Assembly (NCBI GenBank): GCA_030604195.1
Contig: JAUVWI010000040.1
Location: 1-32,660, forward strand
Direction: 5' to 3'
DNA length: 32,660 bases
DNA from: Spirochaetales bacterium
Lineage (GTDB): Bacteria; Spirochaetota; Spirochaetia; SZUA-6; DRHE01
This document shows, piece after piece, positions 24,377-31,611 of the stretch; within the stretch, counting starts at the first letter, position 1; each line of letters starts with the position of its first letter. The notes beneath the pieces are model-generated. The model was given only the letters and a program-made list of their open reading frames with translations. It was not told the origin of the DNA and made no database searches. The position numbers were made by a program, and so were the translations under genes.

Positions 24377-25753
24377 TTAATAATTGTAAAGCTCGATCCC
24401 GAATTCTTTTTTAACGTCTTCAACAAAATCCATGTACAGCTTCTCGAAATGGGGCTTGGGCTTGAAGTAGTCCAGGTCGTAGCACTCGTCCAGGGTTTCC
24501 CCCGAAGGAGGGTTCGCAAGCTTGTCAACGTATTTAGGCAAAACTTTATTAATAATCTGATTGGCCTCTTTTCTAGTCAGGCCCACGCAGGCGTGGCCCA
24601 GCTGGCAGGTAAACTCCATGTCCACCGGTGTGCAGCCGTTTGTTATCTTGGCCTTTCCTGGATGCACATCCTCAATCCCGGACCCTGAAGCAATAAGCAT
24701 TAGCAGGCACGTGAGAGCTTCGTCGAAGTACATCCTGGTTGCAGCACCAGCCGCGGCGTAGAGCAACGTGTAGTAGGGAACCATCATGTTCCTTGCTATT
24801 GCCTGTGTGCTCACTGAAGTGGCCCATAGTACATCAGGATGAGAAGAGCACACCAGGCTCAGGTGTATAGGATAGATCAGGTGGTAGGTAGCTCTGATTA
24901 CAAGGACCCCATGCAGGCTGTAAGCGGTGTTGACAACGGCAAGCCCCTCAGGTCCCCCGGCGTATCCGCCGAGTATCGGCCCGGCTTCCTGCCCTATGTT
25001 CGCCCCCCATGCCGTAAGATAAGCGCTCTGGTTAAGCGAGGAGTAGTCGGTTTTTAGTTCAGCAAAGGGCGAAACAAGCCAGCCGTCGGAAGGCCTGGCG
25101 CCGAACTGGGGCGCGGAAGAGGCTATTGTAGAAACTCCGGAAGCGCATGAAGAAGCATGGTCAATAATACCGAGTCCCGGCCTGCCGGCTCTCCTGCATC
25201 CCTCCCTTCCGTACTGCATTGCCCTGATCCCGGCGAACACTTCTGTGGGCGCTCCTGCCGCAACCCGGATATGGCCCAGTGTGTTGATAATCGGAATGCT
25301 AATGGTTTTTGCCTTGCTTATCCTCGCGTAAGACTCTACCAGCCTCAGTGCGAACTCCTCGGAGGTATTTGTTCCTGACCCGACATGGCAGTGAGGAAGC
25401 TCATTTGAATCAGGGAGCCTTCCCTTCATTACACACCTGTCAGGACCCTCACCGAAATAAGCTTCTTTTGGAGCGTCATCCGCAGCTTCGAGTATCTCTG
25501 ATTTGGTGAACTTTATTATTCTCTCGGTATCGGTTATGTAGGTGCCCACTTCAGAGTAGAATTCAACAGCGGCCTCAAAAATCCTGTCAGCGTAGCTGTC
25601 GTCTGTGTTCACGACCTCACCGCTTTTTCGTGTTAGGTCATATTTCTTGAGCACTTTTCTTAATGCAGGAATGAAAACCTTTATATCAAAATCTTTCTGG
25701 GTCATTAGCGGCCCTGTGGCCGCCCTGTCAATAACATCGATAAAATTTACCAT
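24377..25753 (-). CDS. mtmB: Monomethylamine:corrinoid methyltransferase (MtmB) family protein without pyrrolysine
   Basis: 458 residues, the same length as archaeal MtmB as recalled from memory. Segments that match MtmB in order are the N-terminal DVIDRAATGPLMTQKDFD, GTYITDTERIIKFT, GRPGLGI near residue 191, ILGGYAGGPEG, and a C-terminal PSGETLDECYDL (in MtmB: PAGKTFQECYDV). In archaeal MtmB the residue after GRPGMGV is pyrrolysine, encoded by UAG; here the aligned codon is ATT (Ile197, 25163-25165) and no in-frame stop exists. The gene is 2 bases after its corrinoid protein gene. The likely role is demethylation of a methylated amine onto the corrinoid protein, but loss of pyrrolysine suggests a substrate other than monomethylamine, as in the MttB/MtgB family. 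Confidence 0.88.
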   Translation of the reverse strand: MVNFIDVIDRAATGPLMTQKDFDIKVFIPALRKVLKKYDLTRKSGEVVNTDDSYADRIFEAAVEFYSEVGTYITDTERIIKFTKSEILEAADDAPKEAYFGEGPDRCVMKGRLPDSNELPHCHVGSGTNTSEEFALRLVESYARISKAKTISIPIINTLGHIRVAAGAPTEVFAGIRAMQYGREGCRRAGRPGLGIIDHASSCASGVSTIASSAPQFGARPSDGWLVSPFAELKTDYSSLNQSAYLTAWGANIGQEAGPILGGYAGGPEGLAVVNTAYSLHGVLVIRATYHLIYPIHLSLVCSSHPDVLWATSVSTQAIARNMMVPYYTLLYAAAGAATRMYFDEALTCLLMLIASGSGIEDVHPGKAKITNGCTPVDMEFTCQLGHACVGLTRKEANQIINKVLPKYVDKLANPPSGETLDECYDLDYFKPKPHFEKLYMDFVEDVKKEFGIELYNY

Positions 25754-25755
25754 GA

Positions 25756-26418
25756 CTAATTACCTCTCTTCCTATTCGCGATTAATCTTTCAGCAATTTC
25801 TACAGCACCTACCGCAGAATCACTTGTGCCGTCAGCGCCTATTTCCTCAGCCCATTCTTCATTGACAGGGCCGCCGCCAACGAGCGCTATGTAATTGTCT
25901 CTTAATCCCTTTTCCTTCAGGTAGTCTATGATGTCTTTCTGGTAGGTCATAGTTGTGGTCATCAGCGCTGACATTGCAATCACGTCCGCTTCTGCTGCTT
26001 CGGCCTTCTCGACAAAGCCTGTGGTAGAAACATTTGCTCCAAGATCGACTACATCAAAGCCTCGAGTTTTCATAAGGGTTATAACGACATTTTTCCCGAT
26101 TTCATGGACGTCTGTTAATACCGTGCCAAACACAACTTTACCGAGTTTTTCAAGTTTCTTCCCTGACATGGCAAGCTTTGGTTCAATAATCTTCATGCCT
26201 TCCTGAAATGTTTCAGCAGCCATGAGCAGCTCCGGTAAAAAGACATCGCCTTTACCGAACAGATCACCCACATTTTTCAATCCAGGCATCATGCCATCCT
26301 GGACAAGCTCCAGGGGATCAGCTTCATTGATCACACTGTTTATCGCCGCCAGAAGAACATCTGTGTCGCCCTCCAGCACTGAAGCAGACATCTTTTTATA
26401 TAAACCTTCTTTGTCCAT
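25756..26418 (-). CDS. Methylamine-type corrinoid protein (MtmC/MtbC/MttC family)
   Basis: 220 residues. The N-terminal helical cap (residues 5-90, with PGLKNVGDLFGKGDVFLPELLMAAETF) leads into the B12-binding Rossmann domain. DVHEIG (103-108) contains the lower-axial histidine H105; DLGANVS and VGGGPVNEEWAEEIGADG complete the cobamide site. It is methylated by the MtmB-family protein encoded 2 bases downstream and demethylated by a tetrahydrofolate methyltransferase such as that at 31612-32457. GGGAGG precedes the ATG. It is the first gene of the minus-strand unit that also contains mtmB, livG and livF. Confidence 0.94.
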   Translation of the reverse strand: MDKEGLYKKMSASVLEGDTDVLLAAINSVINEADPLELVQDGMMPGLKNVGDLFGKGDVFLPELLMAAETFQEGMKIIEPKLAMSGKKLEKLGKVVFGTVLTDVHEIGKNVVITLMKTRGFDVVDLGANVSTTGFVEKAEAAEADVIAMSALMTTTMTYQKDIIDYLKEKGLRDNYIALVGGGPVNEEWAEEIGADGTSDSAVGAVEIAERLIANRKRGN

Positions 26419-26485
26419 TGAGAAACCTCCCGATACTAATATATTTTTAATAACAAGAACCTAATGGTGCCTAGCCACATTTTTG

Positions 26486-26525
26486 ATTATGCACGTAACC
26501 CTGTGATTGTCAAGATATCAGGGTT
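26486..26525 (-). promoter_or_regulatory. Promoter of the corrinoid methyltransferase operon with overlapping inverted repeat
   Basis: On the minus strand TTGACA (26508-26513) and CATAAT (26486-26491) are 16 bases apart, about 70 bases before the corrinoid-protein ATG. AACCCTG (26497-26503) and CAGGGTT (26519-26525) flank the -35 box as a 7-base inverted repeat, a candidate regulator site. Confidence 0.55.
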
Positions 26526-26629
26526 TATACTTACACCTCCTTACATTCAATTAGACGTTTTATACATTTACACAACCCCGCCTTTTTTAGGTTTTTTGTC
26601 GGACGATTCTCCCCCATTTTTCATGATTT

Positions 26630-26659
26630 TTTACCGTTGGACTTGTATTAAATTATAAG
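26630..26659 (+). promoter_or_regulatory. Possible promoter of the choline-kinase-like gene
   Basis: TTTACC (26630-26635) and TATAAG (26654-26659), 18 bases apart, about 80 bases before the ATG at 26740. Only a moderate match. Confidence 0.35.
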
Positions 26660-26739
26660 TTTTACTAACATCCTAATATGCAGCAGGCCAAGAGTATCGG
26701 ATGCATACAAATTGCATAGAGCAGGTTGAGGAGGAATAG

Positions 26740-27636
26740 ATGCATCTAACAGTGGACGAGGTTATCAATAGGATCGATTCCTGGAAAGATAAAAAGATAC
26801 GGCATGAGCCTCTTGGAGGCGGTATTACTAATCACAATTTTACGGTGTATGTTGACAATATACCTTATGTAGTTCGTATTCCGGGGGAGGGAACGGAAAT
26901 ATTTATTGACCGCGACAATGAACTCGATTGTTCGATACAGGCGGGAAAAACCGGAATTGCCCCTGAAGTCATTCATCATTTAAAACCTGAGAACATATCG
27001 GTGATCCCTTTTATTAAAGGGAAAACATTAACCACGGGGCAGATAAAGGAAGATAATGATATCATTGTGCGGATCATCAAGGCGGTAAAAATCATTCATG
27101 AAAACGCTGTTTTCAAAAGCACCTTCAATCCGTTTGACACAATTAGGAAATACAGGGGTTTCAATGAAAAATATGACGCGCCGCTTCCTGAAGATATAAA
27201 TTGGATGTACGACCTGTCGGATGAAATCGAGAAGGCTATGAATAGAAATAAACCAGCAGATGTGGCATGCCACAACGACTACCTTTCGGAAAATTTTATT
27301 GATGATGGAAAGAATATATGGATCATCGACTGGGAGTATGGCGGGATGGGAGACCGCTATTTTGACCTGGGAGATTTCGCTGTAGAGCACCCGTTCAGCG
27401 GGGAGCAGGAAGAATTGATAATCAGAGAGTACTGCGGAGATATGCGTTATGATGGGCTTTCCAGAATGCTTCTTTATAAGATCATAGCCGATCTGTGGTG
27501 GAGTATATGGGCAATGATCCAATCGAAAATATCAAAAATCGACTTTGATTTCTTTGAGTATGGGAACAGCCGATTTAATAGACTGCGAAAAAACGCTTGT
27601 GATTCAGATTATAGAAATTGGATTGAAGCAGTATAA
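26740..27636 (+). CDS. Choline/ethanolamine kinase-like phosphotransferase
   Basis: 298 residues of the aminoglycoside-phosphotransferase/choline-kinase fold. The N-lobe has the glycine loop LGGGITNHNF and VVRIPG with the following nucleotide-lobe strands. The catalytic loop is HNDYLSEN (H178, D180, N185), and D197 in IDWEYGG is the metal-binding Asp. GMGDRYFDLGDFA follows, as in LicA-type choline kinases. GAGGAGG lies 6 bases before the ATG. It diverges from the methyl-transfer operon. Phosphorylation of choline or a related amino alcohol would fit a locus that handles methylated amines, but methylthioribose- or aminoglycoside-type substrates are not excluded. Confidence 0.85.
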   Translation: MHLTVDEVINRIDSWKDKKIRHEPLGGGITNHNFTVYVDNIPYVVRIPGEGTEIFIDRDNELDCSIQAGKTGIAPEVIHHLKPENISVIPFIKGKTLTTGQIKEDNDIIVRIIKAVKIIHENAVFKSTFNPFDTIRKYRGFNEKYDAPLPEDINWMYDLSDEIEKAMNRNKPADVACHNDYLSENFIDDGKNIWIIDWEYGGMGDRYFDLGDFAVEHPFSGEQEELIIREYCGDMRYDGLSRMLLYKIIADLWWSIWAMIQSKISKIDFDFFEYGNSRFNRLRKNACDSDYRNWIEAV

Positions 27637-27801
27637 AGGAAGGTCAATTATTTTTTAAGAGATGTTAACATGAAGGTATTTGAGACCTTTACATATTTGT
27701 TAAATCTATGCGAATTTACTTTACTTTAAAAATAATGCAGATTATGTTATTACAAAATACTTCTATTCACTGTATCTAAAACACGGAAAGGGTTGATTGT
27801 C

Positions 27802-28779
27802 ATGGATATGATAGTAAGCGAACTCCAAAAAAATCACGACATCATCGGAAGGAAAGAGGAGCTCACAGCATCCCTTATTGCAGCGCAGGCAGATAAACAT
27901 ATCCTGATCGAAGGCGCCGTCGGAGTCGGAAAAACGACCATTGCCCTCGCCGTGGCAACGCACCTCAAGAGAAAATTCTTAAGAATTGACGGCGACGAAC
28001 GCTACACTGAACAGAAACTTGCGGGATGGTACGATCCCCCACTCGTCCTTGCCAAAGGCTATACAAAAGAAAGCTTTATACACGGTCCCCTGTCGACATC
28101 GATGACAGAGGGAGCAATACTACTCATAAATGAGCTGAACAGGATGCCGGAAGGCACACAGAACGTGATGCTCTCTGCAATGGATGAAAAAACCATTCAA
28201 ATTCCAAAGTTCGGGCAGGTCGATGCGCTAGACGCTTTCATGATCATTGCAACACAGAACCCGGACGAGTATATCGGCACCTCCCAGCTGAGTGAAGCGC
28301 TGAAAGACCGTTTTATATGCATTAATCTCGGCTACCAGAGCTTTGAGGAGGAGAGGGAGATTGTAAAGCTCCGGTCGAAATGCAGGGATGATGATGTCAT
28401 CGATGTATCCGTATCGATAACACGGTTAACTCGTAAAGAGAAGGATATACGAAGAGGTTCCTCTGTGCGGGGAGCCATTGATCTCGCCGATATCTTCGCC
28501 ACCACCTACAGCTCCTTTAACAATGATCTTGACAGCTGGCTTACCTGCGCAAAACTTGTCTATCTCACCAAGATCGAGCTGCAAGATTTTTCCCATGAAC
28601 TATTCCTGGAGATTCTGAAGCGGCTTATCTCCAGGGCACTTGACGCGCACAAAGAGAAAAAAGCAGCCGGCGCCGGAACTTCGGCAAAGATCATCAAATC
28701 TGACATCGACATGGTCAAACTAGCTGCGATTGAAAAAAAAAAGCAACAATTGACATCAACGGACTACTCAACAAGCTAA
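27802..28779 (+). CDS. MoxR/ChlI-like AAA+ ATPase (zero-frame product)
   Basis: 325 residues from ATG 27802 (GGAAAGG about 10 bases upstream; TTG 27793 is a weaker option). Walker A is GAVGVGKT at 38-45. The Walker B region reads LLINELNR, with Asn110 where MoxR and ChlI proteins usually have Asp. Sensor 1 is ATQNP (150-154), and ALKDRF near 166-171 carries an arginine-finger-like Arg. Such ATPases remodel or metallate partner proteins together with a VWA protein, here encoded immediately downstream. The last 11 residues follow a run of ten A (28733-28742) that contains an in-frame A AAA AAG heptamer; a -1 shift there fuses the ATPase to the VWA protein. Codon use is richer in G/C-ending codons than in the neighbouring choline-kinase-like gene, hinting at separate origin. 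Confidence 0.85.
   Translation: MDMIVSELQKNHDIIGRKEELTASLIAAQADKHILIEGAVGVGKTTIALAVATHLKRKFLRIDGDERYTEQKLAGWYDPPLVLAKGYTKESFIHGPLSTSMTEGAILLINELNRMPEGTQNVMLSAMDEKTIQIPKFGQVDALDAFMIIATQNPDEYIGTSQLSEALKDRFICINLGYQSFEEEREIVKLRSKCRDDDVIDVSVSITRLTRKEKDIRRGSSVRGAIDLADIFATTYSSFNNDLDSWLTCAKLVYLTKIELQDFSHELFLEILKRLISRALDAHKEKKAAGAGTSAKIIKSDIDMVKLAAIEKKKQQLTSTDYSTS
28733..28743 (+). promoter_or_regulatory. Candidate -1 frameshift or slippage site (A10 with A AAA AAG)
   Basis: Ten A followed by G. In the ATPase frame the codons are GAA AAA AAA AAG, so 28737-28743 is an A-AAA-AAG heptamer in the phase used by E. coli dnaX. A -1 shift leads straight into the VWA frame, which is open from 28734. No clear upstream internal ribosome binding site or strong downstream hairpin was seen. 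Transcriptional slippage on A10 is an alternative, and so is a base-count error. Confidence 0.55.
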
Positions 28780-29687
28780 ACATTGCCATAGATCTGGGGC
28801 AGTTCACAGACATTGTCACCCTGCTGTACAGAATACCTCCATCTCTGAACGATGTGCTTAATGAAGAGTATTTTGACGGGCTTATAACAAAGATTATGAA
28901 CCTGGATACAGGTTTTCTCCAGGTAAAACTCCTGTCCATGATAATGGAGCGCGCTGATGCGGTAAAAAAGCTTTCGATTCGAAGAATGCTGCTCCAGAAA
29001 ATCCTGTTTCTTTCCCAGAAGATCGCCGCCGGTGCCTTGGGCATTTCAAAAACATTGGTAACGGAGTACCGACCCGGGCTCGATGAGCTCGATGTCGAAC
29101 GGACGCTCGAGGCACAGATCGGATCGCCCATTCTCGACTATGAGAACATCTACTGCCATGAGAAGATAAGGCAGAAGAGCTCCTACGTGCTTATGCTCGA
29201 TGTTTCAAACTCCATGCACCAGGAAAAGATCACAGTCGGCGCAATTGCAACCGGTGTATTTGCCAGCAAGCTGCGAAACGACTATCACGGTGTGCTTGCC
29301 TTTGCCCGGGAGACCTCGTGCATCAAACATGTGTCAGAGCACAACGATCTTGAAACACTTACAGATAGGATGCTCGATATTAAGAGCGGCGGCGCCACAA
29401 ATATCCGGAAAGCGCTGATCGAGGGACTCGTCCTTCTCAACGAGGCAAAAACCATGTCTAAGACGGGAATCATAATTACTGACGGCCGGTCCACAGTAGG
29501 CGGCGATCCTCTTGAGATTGCGGCGAAATACGACAGACTCCATGTGCTGGGTATCTCCTTCGGGCTCGGCGGATCGGACCCGGCAACAAATTCCCTGATG
29601 GCAAAAAAGGGAAAGGGGCGGTACATGTACGTGAACAAGTTCGATGATTTGCCGATGGCAATAACTAAAATCCTTACCAACAAATAG
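28734..29687 (+). CDS. VWA-domain protein, -1 frame partner of the AAA+ ATPase (ChlD/CoxE-like)
   Basis: The open frame begins right after the TGA at 28731 and runs 317 codons. The first conventional start is GTG 28854, which has no ribosome binding site and would cut off a helical region (DINGLLNKLNIAIDLGQFTD) that reads as real protein. The C-terminal 190 residues are a VWA domain with a complete MIDAS: DVSNS (D-x-S-x-S), the Thr in GGATN, and the Asp in IITDG. With the preceding ATPase a shifted product would be about 628 residues, the size and order (AAA, linker, VWA) of magnesium/cobalt-chelatase D subunits. Such pairs act in metal insertion or metalloenzyme maturation. Neighbouring corrinoid genes make a role with cobalamin proteins plausible but unproven. 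Confidence 0.8.
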   Translation, partial: KKKATIDINGLLNKLNIAIDLGQFTDIVTLLYRIPPSLNDVLNEEYFDGLITKIMNLDTGFLQVKLLSMIMERADAVKKLSIRRMLLQKILFLSQKIAAGALGISKTLVTEYRPGLDELDVERTLEAQIGSPILDYENIYCHEKIRQKSSYVLMLDVSNSMHQEKITVGAIATGVFASKLRNDYHGVLAFARETSCIKHVSEHNDLETLTDRMLDIKSGGATNIRKALIEGLVLLNEAKTMSKTGIIITDGRSTVGGDPLEIAAKYDRLHVLGISFGLGGSDPATNSLMAKKGKGRYMYVNKFDDLPMAITKILTNK

Positions 29688-29698
29688 TGGGATATACT

Positions 29699-29718
29699 AA
29701 TTCCTTTGTTCAGGAATT
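29699..29718. terminator. Weak stem-loop between convergent genes
   Basis: AATTCCT (29699-29705) and AGGAATT (29712-29718) form a 7-bp stem with a 6-base loop, 12 bases after the VWA stop and in front of the convergent corrinoid-activator stop. There is no T-run, so the terminator call is uncertain. Confidence 0.3.
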
Positions 29719-29763
29719 GTAAGACTCGTCAATTAGTTGAGCTTATAAGAGAGCACAATTGTA

Positions 29764-31593
29764 TTAAAAATACATGGCATTGAGAAAGATTTTCATATAA
29801 TCCGGATGGATAGTCAGCTCTATATAATCAACTTTTCCGGCAATTTTAACCGCGTCCCGGCGCTTTGCGGCAGAGACGAGCATCTGTTTCGCTCCTATTC
29901 CAGCGGCATTGCCCACCTGGCGGAACCGGCTCAACGGAAGGGGGGGGAACATCCCTGTTCTAATGGTGCTCTTGATATCCAGGTAGTTGCCAAAGGCGCC
30001 TGCCACAATAAACTCATCCAGCTCTGAAAACCCTATGCCTGCTTCCTTGAGCAGAATTTCGATTCCTGCTCTGATAGCGGCCTTGGCAAGCTGGATTTCA
30101 TTAATGTCTTTGCGGGTAATGATAATATCGCGCCCGTGCCCGCTGATAGAGGAAGGAGCGAGTACAAATTCCGCCTGATTTTGATTTTCATGGTTTGTAC
30201 GCACCAGTGGTGAATCTTTTTCCATACGGCCGCTATTGTTGATTATACCGGCGCCAACCATTTCAGCAACCGCATCGAGAATCCCTGAGCCGCAGATACC
30301 TACGGGCGGCTGGTTTTTGATAGTTTGCAAGTGGATCCTCTCTCCTTCAATCCAGACCCGCTCAATGGCGCCAGGGGCTGCCCGCATGCCATCATGAATG
30401 TGCGCTCCTTCAAAGGCGGGTCCAGATGCGCATGAGCAGCTTAAGAGCCGTCCCTCCGAAACCAGGGTGATTTCGGTATTGGTGCCGATATCAAGGGCTA
30501 CAACCCTGCCGGAGGATTTTCCGATATCATTGGCTAAAAGCACGGCAACATGGTCAGCGCCCACAAAGCCGGCAATGTTCGACGGCAGGTGGATGCAAGC
30601 GCCAGGGGCCAGGTCCATCCCTATTTCGCAGCTCCGAAAGTCTAAAGGATCGCTGACTGCCGGAACATAGGGAGCCCCACCCAACTGCTCGACCGGCAAA
30701 CCTGCAAAAAGGTGGTGCATTGCAGTGTTGCCTACGGCTACCACTTCAACGATCCGCTCTTTAGAGACATTCGCTTCTTCACACAACCCATGCACAAGCC
30801 CATTAACCGCTTCGATCAGGGTGCTCTGCAATTTCTCTCTGCCGCCTTCGCTCCTGGCAAAGTGAATGCGGCTGATCACATCCTCGCCGTAGGCTATCTG
30901 CGGATTCATGGCGCCGCTCCTGGCAAGTGCCCTGCCGCTGGCCAGGTCCACAAGGTACGCGGCTAAGCTGGTGGTACCGATGTCCAGGGCCAGTCCCAGG
31001 GGCGAGTTTTCCGGCTCAAGGCAGGTGATGATTTCCCCCCGGCGCAGGGCCAGGCGAACGGACCAGTCCCGGGCGCGCAGGCTCTCTGAAAGACGGGTGA
31101 GAACCGGAAGCGGAATCTCAGCCACTTCCAATCCCCGCTCAACCAGGGCGTCGTTCAAACGGGTGGTGTCAGCCCGAAGGTCATTCAAACTGGGCGGATC
31201 GATTTTGAGATCTACCGTCTTGATAACGGGATCCAGTGCTACATCTGTCTCCAGTCCTTCAATCTGTAGTCGCTGTGGTGTAGTCAGGGAATCCGGAGGT
31301 ATATAGATCCTGGTGCTGCCCAGGGGAACAGCCTGGCAGGCCAGCCGGTAACCGGCCTCGATCTCTTCCCGGTCAAGCGCTTCGGTTTCGACAAGTGTAG
31401 GCGGTGAAAGCTCACCTGAAACCAGCCGTACCAGGCAGCTATTGCATGTGCCTGCGCCTCCGCAGATCGCGATCAGCTCCACTCCTGCTTTCTGGGCGGC
31501 GGCCAATAGAGTTGAACCGGCCTCTACCTGAACACGCCGCCCAACCGGCTCCATATCGATAAATATTGCCTTTTTCTTCGCTGGATCAGCCAT
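29764..31593 (-). CDS. Corrinoid reductive activator (RACo/RamA-like; [2Fe-2S] plus ASKHA ATPase domains)
   Basis: 609 residues from ATG 31593 (GGGAG 4 bases upstream; the 31608 start lies too close to that site). The N-terminal plant-type ferredoxin domain has C44, C50, C53 and C86. After a linker the actin-like ATPase part contains LGLALDIGTTSLAAYLVDL, VVAVGNTAMHHLFAGL, VVALDIGTNTEITL and GICGSGILDAVAEM. This order is that of RACo-type proteins, which use ATP to drive reduction of inactive Co(II) corrinoid back to Co(I). It is the natural repair enzyme for the corrinoid protein at 25756-26418. It lies 18 bases after the methyltransferase gene. Confidence 0.93.
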   Translation of the reverse strand: MADPAKKKAIFIDMEPVGRRVQVEAGSTLLAAAQKAGVELIAICGGAGTCNSCLVRLVSGELSPPTLVETEALDREEIEAGYRLACQAVPLGSTRIYIPPDSLTTPQRLQIEGLETDVALDPVIKTVDLKIDPPSLNDLRADTTRLNDALVERGLEVAEIPLPVLTRLSESLRARDWSVRLALRRGEIITCLEPENSPLGLALDIGTTSLAAYLVDLASGRALARSGAMNPQIAYGEDVISRIHFARSEGGREKLQSTLIEAVNGLVHGLCEEANVSKERIVEVVAVGNTAMHHLFAGLPVEQLGGAPYVPAVSDPLDFRSCEIGMDLAPGACIHLPSNIAGFVGADHVAVLLANDIGKSSGRVVALDIGTNTEITLVSEGRLLSCSCASGPAFEGAHIHDGMRAAPGAIERVWIEGERIHLQTIKNQPPVGICGSGILDAVAEMVGAGIINNSGRMEKDSPLVRTNHENQNQAEFVLAPSSISGHGRDIIITRKDINEIQLAKAAIRAGIEILLKEAGIGFSELDEFIVAGAFGNYLDIKSTIRTGMFPPLPLSRFRQVGNAAGIGAKQMLVSAAKRRDAVKIAGKVDYIELTIHPDYMKIFLNAMYF

Positions 31594-31611
31594 GATACTC
31601 CCGTGCAACTT

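Larger units (their letters stand above)
26419..26739. other. Divergent intergenic region between corrinoid-protein and choline-kinase-like genes
   Basis: About 320 AT-rich bases. It holds the minus-strand promoter at 26486-26513 with an overlapping inverted repeat and a weaker plus-strand promoter at 26630-26659. No riboswitch, RNA gene or coding region was recognised. Confidence 0.5.

Noticed and set aside
24377-25753. Possible in-frame UAG (pyrrolysine) in the MtmB-like gene
   Set aside because: The frame is open throughout and the aligned codon is ATT.
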